Shown one piece after another: positions 34,524 to 42,963 of a stretch of 64,000 nt of DNA. The position numbers and the translations under genes were made by a program. The notes beneath the pieces are model-generated. The model made no database searches and had not been told where the DNA came from. It saw only the letters and a list, made by a program, of their open reading frames with translations. The stretch's first letter is position 1. Every line of letters starts with the position of its first letter. Source of the stretch: Parablautia sp. Marseille-Q6255 (GTDB lineage: Bacteria > Bacillota > Clostridia > Lachnospirales > Lachnospiraceae); the NCBI RefSeq assembly GCF_951230155.1, contig NZ_CATNVD010000005.1:124001-188000 (forward strand), read 5' to 3'.

Positions 34524-35178
34524 TACGCATTATATCGGAGGGACAGAGGTGCTTCCGGCGCCGCTTGAGCCGGAGCAGGAAAAAGAGCTGATCGGTACAC
34601 TTGGAAAAGACGGGGATGCCAGAGCAAAAAGCCTTCTGATCGAACATAACCTTCGGCTTGTAGTATACATAGCGAAAAAATTTGACAATACCGGAGTCGG
34701 GGTGGAGGATCTGATCTCGATTGGCACGATCGGGCTGATCAAAGCGATCAATACGTTTAATCCGGAGAAAAAGATCAAGCTGGCAACGTATGCGTCCCGT
34801 TGTATTGAAAATGAGATATTGATGTATCTGCGGCGCAATAATAAGACGAAGCTGGAGGTATCCATCGACGAACCGCTTAATGTAGACTGGGATGGAAATG
34901 AGCTCCTGCTTTCTGACATACTGGGGACAGATGAGGATGTGATCTATAAGGACATGGAGACGCAGGCAGAGCACAGGCAGCTTGCTCTGGCGATCGGAAA
35001 GCTTTCCAGCAGAGAGCAGACGATCGTGCAGCTCCGTTTTGGCATCAATATGAAGGACGGGGAAGAAAAGACACAGAAAGAGGTGGCAGATCTGCTTGGG
35101 ATCTCGCAGTCGTATATCTCGAGACTGGAAAAACGGATCATCAAGCGGCTTCGCCGGGAGATCCTCCGTTTTGAGTAA
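34438..35178 (+). CDS. sigE: Sporulation sigma factor E precursor (pro-sigma-E)
   Basis: 246 residues. It is the mother-cell early sporulation sigma factor. An N-terminal pro-sequence precedes [12 protein letters not shown] (from residue 32), the conserved site after which the mature protein begins. Region 2 contains [25 protein letters not shown] and [15 protein letters not shown]. Region 4 has the helix-turn-helix [17 protein letters not shown] precedes the ATG at 34438. It overlaps the 3' end of spoIIGA by 86 bases, which is about the length of the pro-sequence. Confidence 0.96.
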   Translation: MIVKVAVPQKFQFRMAAGFTDVLLRRTNDTHYIGGTEVLPAPLEPEQEKELIGTLGKDGDARAKSLLIEHNLRLVVYIAKKFDNTGVGVEDLISIGTIGLIKAINTFNPEKKIKLATYASRCIENEILMYLRRNNKTKLEVSIDEPLNVDWDGNELLLSDILGTDEDVIYKDMETQAEHRQLALAIGKLSSREQTIVQLRFGINMKDGEEKTQKEVADLLGISQSYISRLEKRIIKRLRREILRFE

Positions 35179-35296
35179 CGCATGCAAAAAAGAAATGTCA
35201 AGGACTAAAACTTTTTAAAATTTTGAACGGGAACGAATAGCGCAGACCGAAAACGTGAATCATTCTACCAGAAGATACTTTTTGGAGGATGATCCT

Positions 35297-36076
35297 ATGG
35301 CACTTAATAAAGTAGAAATATGCGGCGTCAACACAGCAAAGCTCCCTCTTTTGACCGGAGAGGAAAAGGAGTTCCTGTTTGAGCGAATCAAGGCAGGGGA
35401 TGAAAATGCGCGTGAACTGTATATTAAGGGCAATCTGAGACTGGTCCTAAGCGTCATTAAGCGTTTTTCCAACAGTAATGAGAATGTGGATGATCTGTTT
35501 CAGATCGGCTGTATCGGTCTGATGAAAGCGATCGACAATTTTGATACAGGTCTGAATGTAAAATTTTCCACGTATGCCGTGCCGATGATAATCGGAGAGA
35601 TCCGGCGGTATCTGCGGGATAATAATTCGATCCGTGTCAGCCGTTCGCTGCGGGATACTGCCTATAAAGCCATCTATGCAAAAGAAAATTATATGAAAAA
35701 GAATCTAAAAGAGCCTACGATCAATGAGATCGCCTCAGAGATCGGAATCCCGAAGGAAGAGATCGTCTATGCGATGGACGCGATCCAAAGCCCGGTCAGC
35801 CTGTATGAGCCTGTCTATACGGAGGGCGGAGACACGCTGTACGTCATGGATCAGATCAGCGATAAGAAAAATAAAGAGGAAAACTGGGTAGAGTCGATTT
35901 CCCTTCGCGAAGCGATGAAGCGGCTCGATGAGAGGGAGCGCCACATCATCGAGCTGCGCTTCTATGAGGGCAGGACACAGATGGAGGTGGCGGCAGAGAT
36001 CGGCATATCACAGGCACAGGTCAGCCGTCTGGAAAAGAATGCGCTAAAATGTATGCGCAGCTATCTCAGATCCTGA
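35297..36076 (+). CDS. sigG: Forespore sigma factor G
   Basis: 259 residues. The N-terminus NKVEICGVNTAKLPLL is the sigma-G hallmark used by anti-sigma factors. Region 2 includes NLRLVLSVIKRF, DDLFQIGCIGLMKAIDNF and STYAVPMIIGEIRRYLRDN. Region 4 ends with EIGISQAQVSRLEKNA. The frame can start at a GTG at 35255, but GGAGG at 35284-35288 sets the ATG at 35297. It follows sigE in the standard order. No clear sigma-F or sigma-G promoter was recognised in the 118-base gap. Confidence 0.95.
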   Translation: MALNKVEICGVNTAKLPLLTGEEKEFLFERIKAGDENARELYIKGNLRLVLSVIKRFSNSNENVDDLFQIGCIGLMKAIDNFDTGLNVKFSTYAVPMIIGEIRRYLRDNNSIRVSRSLRDTAYKAIYAKENYMKKNLKEPTINEIASEIGIPKEEIVYAMDAIQSPVSLYEPVYTEGGDTLYVMDQISDKKNKEENWVESISLREAMKRLDERERHIIELRFYEGRTQMEVAAEIGISQAQVSRLEKNALKCMRSYLRS

Positions 36077-36086
36077 CGGCAAACGT

Positions 36087-36365
36087 CTAGATACATTTGT
36101 GCCGGCATTCCTCTTCATTGATGTCGACAAGGATAATGTCACAGCCGATCTGCACAATGCAGCGCCACGGAATAAAGAGCTCAAATTCTCTGCCGAGAAA
36201 GCAGCAGAATTTTCCGGGACCGGGTATGATCAGCGCGGTGATGCAGCCGCTTCTGCAGTCGATCTCCAGATCGCTGACGCAGCCAAGAGAACAGCAGGTC
36301 TTTATATTGATCACTTCCTTTTGCTTTAGATCATACAGGCGCATGGTTGGTTTCATTTCTTTCAT
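36087..36365 (-). CDS. YlmC/YmxH family PRC-barrel protein
   Basis: 92 residues of a PRC-barrel-like family common in spore formers, with unknown role. MRLYDLKQKEVINI and LGCVSDLEIDCRSGCITALIIPG match the family pattern of a short beta barrel. Five cysteines cluster in the middle and end (CC, CR, CC, CR), more than is usual. The frame opens much further upstream. GAGG five bases ahead of ATG 36365 favours MKEMKPTMR; MRLYDL seven residues later is the alternative. It converges with sigG, ten bases from its stop, a frequent neighbourhood in clostridia. Confidence 0.75.
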   Translation of the reverse strand: MKEMKPTMRLYDLKQKEVINIKTCCSLGCVSDLEIDCRSGCITALIIPGPGKFCCFLGREFELFIPWRCIVQIGCDIILVDINEEECRHKCI

Positions 36366-36447
36366 GTAAACCTCTTTTCTGCTTTTTGCGCACCAGACAG
36401 GTGCGCGCGGATACCGCTCTTTCTTATCAGTATTGTATGATTTCTGA

Positions 36448-36476
36448 TTGACAGAGGTGCTGCTTTCCGCTATACT
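36448..36476 (+). promoter_or_regulatory. Strong sigma-A promoter of nrdR
   Basis: A perfect TTGACA (36448-36453), a 17-base spacer and TATACT (36471-36476), about 58 bases ahead of nrdR. Confidence 0.8.
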
Positions 36477-36533
36477 CAAGGTATTGTAAGGGCGCAGCAG
36501 GCAGTACAGATCGCAGGAGCAGGAGGAAAACAC

Positions 36534-36983
36534 ATGAAGTGTCCGTTTTGCAATCAGGACAATACGCGGGTTGTGGATTCACGACCGGCAGACGATAACA
36601 CCTCTATCAGAAGGAGACGTCTGTGTGATGAGTGCGGAAAGCGTTTTACGACCTATGAAAAGGTAGAGACGATCCCGCTGATCGTGATCAAAAAGGATCA
36701 GACCAGGGAACAGTATGACCGCCGCAAAATCGAGGATGGAGTCATGCGCGCCTGCTACAAGAGGCCGATACCGATCCAGAAGATCAGGGAGATGCTTGAC
36801 GGGACAGAGATGGAGATATTTAACCGGGAAGAAAAAGAGATCGACAGCAAGATCATCGGTGAGATCGTGATGGACAGGCTAAAGGAGCTTGACCCGGTTG
36901 CATACGTGAGATTTGCGTCAGTGTACCGCGAGTTTAAGGATGTGAATACATTCATGGACGAGCTGAAAAAGGTACTGGAATAA
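36534..36983 (+). CDS. nrdR: Transcriptional repressor NrdR
   Basis: 149 residues, the standard length. It represses ribonucleotide reductase genes in response to bound ATP/dATP. The zinc ribbon is CPFC (3-6) and CDEC (31-34), with SIRRRRLCDECGKRFTTYE typical. The ATP-cone domain spans about 49-139. No NrdR box was recognised nearby and no nrd gene is in the window. Confidence 0.96.
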   Translation: MKCPFCNQDNTRVVDSRPADDNTSIRRRRLCDECGKRFTTYEKVETIPLIVIKKDQTREQYDRRKIEDGVMRACYKRPIPIQKIREMLDGTEMEIFNREEKEIDSKIIGEIVMDRLKELDPVAYVRFASVYREFKDVNTFMDELKKVLE

Positions 36984-37002
36984 GGAGATGGAATGGTAAG
37001 CT

Positions 37003-37031
37003 GGATGCGGAACACCCCCGCATCCTTTTTT
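37003..37031 (+). terminator. Rho-independent terminator of nrdR
   Basis: An 8-bp GGATGCGG/CCGCATCC stem (37003-37010 with 37018-37025) with a seven-base loop, followed by six T. Confidence 0.9.
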
Positions 37032-37084
37032 ATGGTATGGGAAAGCGGACATACAGCCTTTTACAGGATTGCACAGAAGAAAGG

Positions 37085-37114
37085 TTGCGCCAAAAGGCAG
37101 ATGAGTGTTATACT
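37085..37114 (+). promoter_or_regulatory. Probable promoter of the 1184/423/264 module
   Basis: TTGCGC (37085-37090), an 18-base spacer and TATACT (37109-37114), about 50 bases ahead of the first gene. Confidence 0.5.
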
Positions 37115-37164
37115 TGAAACAGACTTAGAAAACGGTGAGTGAGGACTGGCCGGAGGGATACCAA

Positions 37165-40100
37165 TTGAAAAGAAGAATAGAACAGTTATTAAATGGAATA
37201 TTTGAATATGAGCCGGTTCCGCTTTTGGTGCGGCCGGAAAAACTGGAGCTGTGTGCAAAGCCGGATGAGGTGCTGCGCGGTTCTTTTTATCTGGAGAGTG
37301 AGGACCAGAAAAAACTCAGAGGCTTTTTATATACCTCTGATCCCCGGATCATCTGCAGTCCGGTAGAATTTCAGGGGACGTCAAACGAGATACGCTACCA
37401 GGCGGACTGCAGCGGGCTGCCAGGAGGGCATCGCCTGCAAGGAGAGATCACGGTGTGCAGCGATCACGGAGAGTACCATATTCCGTACTGCATTCAGGTG
37501 GAGGAAACGACACAGGAAGAGGAGCTGCCGTTTGAAGATCTGGAGGCATTTGTGGAAGCTGCGAAGGAGGACTTCCTTCATGCGTTCCATTCATTTGTGC
37601 TGCCGACATTTCGCACTCTGCTTAAACGGGAGCATCCGGAGCTGCTGGGACTGTACGATGGCCTGCGTATCCCGGAATCCGGGGCTTTCGGGATGGAAGA
37701 ATTTCTGGCAGAGATGGGAGCAAAGGAGCGCCTGGAGCTTACGGTGTCTCAGACGCAGTACGAGCTTTCGGATTTGTCAGAGCCTGTCAGACAGACGCTG
37801 AAAATAATGAGAAACACATGGGGCTATACAGAGCTTGCGATCGAGTCAGATGCCGGATTTCTGCGCCCGGAAAAGAAGAAGCTTACGACAGAGGACTTTG
37901 CCGGAAGCACGTATGAGCTGAATTTTATCGTAGACGCGAATCTGATGCATGCCGGTACCAACTATGCGCGGCTTATACTAAAGGGAGGATCGCAGCAGAT
38001 CTGCGTGAATATCCGGGCGCATAAGGCGGCAGTGCTGAATACGGGAGGACAGCAGCATATCTGCAAGATTCAGATAAAAGAGCTTGAGGCGCTGTATGTC
38101 AGCTTCCGGCTCAAAAAGATAGATCTTGCGGACTGGGTGGAGCATTCCGTCAGCGTGATCAACAATTACCGCAGAGCAGGCGGAAAGGATCCGTTTGCCG
38201 ATCTGTTTCTTGTGCAGCTTTATTTTGCAGATGGAAGGAAGCAGAAAGCATATCGGCTGCTGGAAAGCTTTGATAATCAGAGATACCGCCTCAATACGCC
38301 GCAGCGATATGGATTTTATCTTTATATGACGACCTTCTTTTACCACGAGGCCTCCTATGTGGATCGGGTAGAAGAGGAGATCACGAAGCTGTTCCAGCGG
38401 GACAAGACGGACTGGAAGCTGCAGTGGATCCTCCTGTATCTCAAGGAGTCCTTCTTAAAGGATGAAAATGCCCGCTATGAAGCGGTGGCAGAACAGTTTC
38501 GCTATGGCTGCCGCAGCCGGATCATGTATCTGGAGGCATATGAGGTGCTCCGGTCGAATCCTTTCCTGATGCGACATCTGGGCGCATATGAGCTGCAGCT
38601 TTTGCGGTTTGCTTCGCGGGAGGGGATACTCACAGAGCAGATCATCCGGCAGACGGCAGCGCTTGCGCTGCATCATCCGGTGTTTGATGCCAGGCTGTTT
38701 GAAATACTGGCAGCCGGATATCGGCTCTGCCCTTCTACTGAGCTTATCCGGGCAATCTGTGTGCTTTTGATGAAGGGAGAAAAGACGGATCCGGTCTATT
38801 TTCCGTGGTATGCAAAGGGCGTGGAAGAGGGACTTCGGATTACGGGACTTTATGAGTATTATATGGAAACAATGGATGAACCGGACATACAGAAGATGCC
38901 GCAGATCATCCGCATGTATTTTGCATATGACAGCTCTCTGGATTATAAGAAGAGAGCCGCAATTTACCGTCGTATGGTAGAGGGGCGTGAAGGAGACGCA
39001 CAGACCTACCGCAATTACCGGGCTGCGATGGAGCGGTTTGCATATGACCAGCTCGAAGCAGGCAGGATCAATGATGATCTGGCAGTGCTTTACCGCACCT
39101 TTCTGCGAAAAAATATGCTGACAAAAGCCATGGCAGAGAAGCTTGCGAGGATCATCTGTACGCAAGAGGTACAGTGTGCCGTGCCAAAGGCCCGGAAGAT
39201 CATTGTCCATTCGCAGAGGCTCCAGACGGAGCAGGCAGTGCTGCTGCAGGAGGGCCGGGCGGCAGTCCCGGTTTATGATCCGGACAGCACGTTTTTTGCA
39301 GAGTATGCAGATGGAAGCCGTCATCCGGCGAAGCCTGTGTGCAGCTTCCGCGCTGTTTTTGCAGATTCCGATATGTTCGCATGGTGTGTGGAGCTTGCGG
39401 GTGATTTTCCGGGGATCGTGCTGCGCATCTGTATTGAGTGCCTGGACAACGGGCTGATCAACAGCAGGGTTCTGCCCTTTTACCGCGCCGCATGCCGGAT
39501 GCCGGAGCTTGCGGAAGCGTTCAGAACAAAGCTGCGCGCGGAGGTACTGCACTACTATACGGCACATATCAGAGATGAGTCCCTCCCGGGATTTTTGGAT
39601 GAGATTTCGTATCTGGAGTATGTCCGGGTGGATAAGGCGGCTCTGATCACACTGCTGGCAGAGGAAGGCAGATGCCAGGAGGCATTTTCGCTTCTTGATG
39701 CCTACGGAGCAGAGGGGATCGGTCTGATACAGCTCGTAAGGATCTGCAGCCGCATGGTTCTGGAGCTGGAATTTGGAGAGAATGCGATGCTCACAGCGCT
39801 GTGCCATTACTGCTTTGTGAGCGGGAAATACGATGACAAGCTTTTGCGCTACCTCCTCCTGTATTATGAAGGACCGGTGCGTGAAATGGAGCGCATCTGG
39901 CAGGCAGCCACGCAGTTTGATCTGGATACGATGCTCCTGGAAGAAAAAATTATGATGATGCTTCTGTTTACGCGAAGCGCGACACAGGGCAGTGAGCAGA
40001 TCTTTGAGTCGTATCTGAAAAAGATGGGGCGTAAAAAGCTGTGCCGCGCCTATGTCAATCTGAAGTCGTACGAGTACTTTGTGAAAAATGTACCGGTAGC

Positions 40101-40719
40101 GGACTGCGTGTTCCGGTATATTGAGCGGGAATATCAATACCTGGATGACAGAGGCAGGCTTGCCCAGCAGGAGGAAGTGTGCCGTCTGGCGCTGCTGCAG
40201 TATTATGCAAAGGCAGTGCACCTAAGCGACGGACAGCGCGCGCGGGTTTCCAAAATGCTCGAAGAATTTTCAGCGAAGGGTATGCGGTTCGCTTTCTGGC
40301 AGCGCTTTGATGAAGAGCTGCTCCGGCCCTATCAGATGGCAGGACGTGTGTTTGCAGAGTATGTGTGCGATCCGCGTAGCCGTGTCTCGATCAGCTACCG
40401 TATTCTGGGCAGAGAAGAGACGTATGTAAAAGAAGATGTAAAAAACTATTTTGAGGGGATTTTTGTAAAAGAATTTACTCTGTTTGAGGGAGAGGAGCTG
40501 GAATGTCGCCTGGAAGAGGAGCAGGAAAATGGAAAGCAGTGCTCGGATCGCCGTGTGCTGCGGGCCGCCCCGGCATGCGGCAAAGGCACCTCCCGGTATG
40601 AGATGCTAAACGGGATCTCACGTGCGGCAGCTTCAGGTGATGAGCAAAAAGTCAGAGAAGAGCTGGAGGCCTATCTGACGATGGAGCACCTGGCAAAAGA
40701 AGTATTTACACTCGTATAA
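37165..40719 (+). CDS. Large uncharacterised protein (DUF5717-like), two beta-sandwich domains plus helical repeats
   Basis: 1184 residues, no signal peptide or membrane span, so cytoplasmic. Residues about 5-115 look like a beta-sandwich (RGSFYLESEDQKKLRG, GEYHIPYCIQVEE). Residues about 205-305 look like a second one (NTWGYTELAIESDAGFL, GSTYELNFIVDANLMHAG). From about 315 to the end the chain is helical, with repeating 30-40-residue units resembling tetratricopeptide-type repeats. I recall a Lachnospiraceae family of unknown function with this layout (DUF5717) but could not check. TTG at 37165 has GGAGGG seven bases upstream and is preferred to GTG 37135. It is followed 15 bases later by the 423-residue gene. 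No catalytic motif was recognised. Confidence 0.75.
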   Translation: MKRRIEQLLNGIFEYEPVPLLVRPEKLELCAKPDEVLRGSFYLESEDQKKLRGFLYTSDPRIICSPVEFQGTSNEIRYQADCSGLPGGHRLQGEITVCSDHGEYHIPYCIQVEETTQEEELPFEDLEAFVEAAKEDFLHAFHSFVLPTFRTLLKREHPELLGLYDGLRIPESGAFGMEEFLAEMGAKERLELTVSQTQYELSDLSEPVRQTLKIMRNTWGYTELAIESDAGFLRPEKKKLTTEDFAGSTYELNFIVDANLMHAGTNYARLILKGGSQQICVNIRAHKAAVLNTGGQQHICKIQIKELEALYVSFRLKKIDLADWVEHSVSVINNYRRAGGKDPFADLFLVQLYFADGRKQKAYRLLESFDNQRYRLNTPQRYGFYLYMTTFFYHEASYVDRVEEEITKLFQRDKTDWKLQWILLYLKESFLKDENARYEAVAEQFRYGCRSRIMYLEAYEVLRSNPFLMRHLGAYELQLLRFASREGILTEQIIRQTAALALHHPVFDARLFEILAAGYRLCPSTELIRAICVLLMKGEKTDPVYFPWYAKGVEEGLRITGLYEYYMETMDEPDIQKMPQIIRMYFAYDSSLDYKKRAAIYRRMVEGREGDAQTYRNYRAAMERFAYDQLEAGRINDDLAVLYRTFLRKNMLTKAMAEKLARIICTQEVQCAVPKARKIIVHSQRLQTEQAVLLQEGRAAVPVYDPDSTFFAEYADGSRHPAKPVCSFRAVFADSDMFAWCVELAGDFPGIVLRICIECLDNGLINSRVLPFYRAACRMPELAEAFRTKLRAEVLHYYTAHIRDESLPGFLDEISYLEYVRVDKAALITLLAEEGRCQEAFSLLDAYGAEGIGLIQLVRICSRMVLELEFGENAMLTALCHYCFVSGKYDDKLLRYLLLYYEGPVREMERIWQAATQFDLDTMLLEEKIMMMLLFTRSATQGSEQIFESYLKKMGRKKLCRAYVNLKSYEYFVKNVPVADCVFRYIEREYQYLDDRGRLAQQEEVCRLALLQYYAKAVHLSDGQRARVSKMLEEFSAKGMRFAFWQRFDEELLRPYQMAGRVFAEYVCDPRSRVSISYRILGREETYVKEDVKNYFEGIFVKEFTLFEGEELECRLEEEQENGKQCSDRRVLRAAPACGKGTSRYEMLNGISRAAASGDEQKVREELEAYLTMEHLAKEVFTLV

Positions 40720-40734
40720 GTAGGTGGAGAGCTT

Positions 40735-42006
40735 ATGATACAGGCAACAAATGAATTGATACTTGGGATAGAACTAAATGAAGCGTATGCGCAGCTTACG
40801 TATTATCATCAGTCGGTAAAGGAACCCGTCACAGTCGGCGCCCCGGATGCCTCTGAGCAGCTTCAGTTTCCGATGGCGCTGCGCAGAGATGCCTCCGGGA
40901 ACTGGGATTTCTGGGATGGGGCGCCGCAGCAGGAGGAGAAGCCGGATGCGTTTCGCATTTCTGATATTTTCGGGAAGATCTGCCGCTCGGAGCGTATCGA
41001 AGATCAGGGTGAGCTTATGCCTGCGGCAAAGCTGTTTTGCATTTACTTCACACAGTGCTTTCAGACGCTGAAGCTCCTTGTGCATAATTCCACGCTGCAT
41101 GTGATGGTGACGGTACGTGACCTGACAGAGGAGCTCGGGGCAGTCCTTGTAGAAGCGCTGGTACAAAGCGGGGTAGACCGCCGCAGGATTTATCTGCAGG
41201 ATTATCTTTCCTCCTTTTATTATTATACAGTCAACCAGAAAAAAGAGCTGTGGTATCAGGATGTGGCGCTGCTTGAGTATGAGCAGGAAGCGATCGTCGG
41301 ATATATTCTGCATATCGACCGCACGACAAAGCCCGCGATCGCGCGCGTGGATAAGGTGGCAAGACAGCCGATGGATGAGACGGTGCGCGCGGGGCGCAGC
41401 GAGCAGGACTGGAAAAAGGAGAAGGACAGGCTGTTTTTTGAGCTCCTGAAAAAGGTATTTGAACGACGGACGATCTCAACGAGCTATCTGATGGGAGATT
41501 ATTTTAATAAGAGCTGGGCGGAGCGGTCCATCCAGTATCTGTGCTACAAGCGGCATGCATTTCAGGGCAAAAACCTCTATTCCAAGGGAGCCTGCTATGC
41601 GGCGATGGAGCGCGCAGGTCTGATCGTGATGAAGGATCTGCTGTTTGGCGGCCGTGATATGATAGACCGGAACCTGGGAATGGAGATGCGCATCCGTGGA
41701 AAAGATACCTTTTATCCTCTGATCAGTGCAGGTGTGAACTGGTATGAGGCGCATCATGTCTGCGAGTTTACATTGAACCACGAGCGGGAGATCCGTGTGA
41801 TCTCACAGCCGATGGCGGAGGGTGAGAGCATCGTGCATATGATGCGTCTGCCCGGGCTTCCGGACCGGCCAAACCGCGCTACGCGGCTGCGTCTGGATGT
41901 GTATTTTTCCTCACCGTCCAGATGCCATATCGAGGTGGAGGATCTGGGGTTTGGAGGCTTTTATAAGCCGTCAGGGCTGGTATGGGAGCGGACCGTCACA
42001 TTTTAG
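40735..42006 (+). CDS. Uncharacterised protein (DUF5716-like) with weak Hsp70/actin-fold features
   Basis: 423 residues, soluble. The N-terminus LILGIELNEAYAQLTYY resembles the first phosphate loop of Hsp70/actin-fold ATPases (GIDxG pattern) but lacks the usual Gly-Thr-Thr. A segment near residues 135-165 (VEALVQSGVDRRRIYLQDYLSSFYYY) resembles the Hsp70 stretch in which a helix leads to the EPxAAAxxY strand. LLFGGRDMIDR near 300-310 recalls the Hsp70 GGxDFD strand. The rest ends in beta-type sequence. These are pattern impressions, not a proven homology; ATP-site residues may be lost. AGGTGG precedes the ATG. It is in an apparent operon with the 1184- and 264-residue genes. Confidence 0.7.
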   Translation: MIQATNELILGIELNEAYAQLTYYHQSVKEPVTVGAPDASEQLQFPMALRRDASGNWDFWDGAPQQEEKPDAFRISDIFGKICRSERIEDQGELMPAAKLFCIYFTQCFQTLKLLVHNSTLHVMVTVRDLTEELGAVLVEALVQSGVDRRRIYLQDYLSSFYYYTVNQKKELWYQDVALLEYEQEAIVGYILHIDRTTKPAIARVDKVARQPMDETVRAGRSEQDWKKEKDRLFFELLKKVFERRTISTSYLMGDYFNKSWAERSIQYLCYKRHAFQGKNLYSKGACYAAMERAGLIVMKDLLFGGRDMIDRNLGMEMRIRGKDTFYPLISAGVNWYEAHHVCEFTLNHEREIRVISQPMAEGESIVHMMRLPGLPDRPNRATRLRLDVYFSSPSRCHIEVEDLGFGGFYKPSGLVWERTVTF

Positions 42007-42052
42007 CAGCCCTTAAGACCAAGATTTATACACAGTCAGGAGCGTGTTTTTT

Positions 42053-42847
42053 ATGAGCTACGATTTGTGTCTGCGAAAGCAGGCGGAAAAACCATATTAT
42101 ATTGAAAGCATACGGACAGGCATTTATTCTCTGGAGGAGCTGTGTTTTTATCTTTACCACAATATCTGTCTGATCGATGAGACGATCATGAATGAAGGCC
42201 TGTGCGACTGGATCCGGGATGAGCTGGGACTTACGCGGCTGTACAGGCAGCTTTATGCACAGCTTGAGAAAAAAGAAAGCGCGGTATTTTTTATTATGCC
42301 GATCTTTCGCGAGGCAGGATATCTGTCGCAGCAGGAGTTAAGAGAGTTTCAGGAGCGCCTGACAAAGCTTGAAGTGCAGTCGGAGGATATGAAGCAGAAG
42401 CTAAGAGGCGACTATCTGGTAAAGGAGCAGATGTTTGCACGGGCGGTATGGGAATATGACCAGATCCTGGAACGGAGAAATCCGGGCAAGCTTGGCACAC
42501 AGTTTTATGCGGCAGTCTGGAATAATCTGGGATGTGCCTATGCGGGGCTGTTTCAGTTTGAGCAGGCGGCAAAATGTTACTGGGAATCCTACAGCCTGAT
42601 GAAAACAAAGGAGACCTTCCGCAAATATGTGAGCGCGCTTCCGCTGTTCTTGTCAGAGGAAGCGTACCGGGAAAGGCTTGAGAAGCTGCAGGCAGACACG
42701 TATCTGGTCCAGAAAATCCAGGAATATAATGCAAAGGTATTAAGCAAAGAGGAATTTCGCAGAGAGATGCAGCGCACCCTTGACGGCAGTACGCAGATGC
42801 TGATAAAGGATCTGAAGGAGCAGTATTGCAGAAGTACGAAGCTTTGA
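42053..42847 (+). CDS. Uncharacterised helical protein with TPR-like repeat
   Basis: 264 residues, soluble and mostly helical. AAVWNNLGCAYAGLFQFEQAAKCYWESYSLM near the middle (about residues 160-190) is a recognisable tetratricopeptide motif, and a preceding helix pair (FARAVWEYDQIL) fits a half-repeat. The C-terminus is charged. ATG 42053 is set by AGGAG at 42038-42042, ten bases upstream; GTG 42044 is too close. It is the third gene of the module, 46 bases after the 423-residue gene. The function is unknown; TPR proteins usually serve as scaffolds or cochaperones. Confidence 0.7.
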   Translation: MSYDLCLRKQAEKPYYIESIRTGIYSLEELCFYLYHNICLIDETIMNEGLCDWIRDELGLTRLYRQLYAQLEKKESAVFFIMPIFREAGYLSQQELREFQERLTKLEVQSEDMKQKLRGDYLVKEQMFARAVWEYDQILERRNPGKLGTQFYAAVWNNLGCAYAGLFQFEQAAKCYWESYSLMKTKETFRKYVSALPLFLSEEAYRERLEKLQADTYLVQKIQEYNAKVLSKEEFRREMQRTLDGSTQMLIKDLKEQYCRSTKL

Positions 42848-42885
42848 ATCGTGAGAAACCGTCTGAAGATATGTGCACGTTGCTA

Positions 42886-42914
42886 TTGCGTTATTTAGAT
42901 ATATCATGTAAAAT
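42886..42914 (+). promoter_or_regulatory. Probable sigma-A promoter of purB
   Basis: TTGCGT (42886-42891), a 17-base spacer and TAAAAT (42909-42914). TTGCTA (42880) with TATCAT (42902) is an overlapping alternative. Confidence 0.5.
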
Positions 42915-42963
42915 CAGAACGTAAAAGGAAAAAGCTAACACAGTGATAGAAAAGGAGATTCTT

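Noticed and set aside
36097-36369. + strand frames at the sigG 3' side
   Set aside because: Antisense to the YlmC/YmxH-type gene, which has a ribosome site and a family match.
38455-40221. 588-codon minus-strand open frame
   Set aside because: Antisense shadow of the 1184-residue gene with His/Arg/Cys-rich composition typical of a reverse-frame reading in GC-biased codons.
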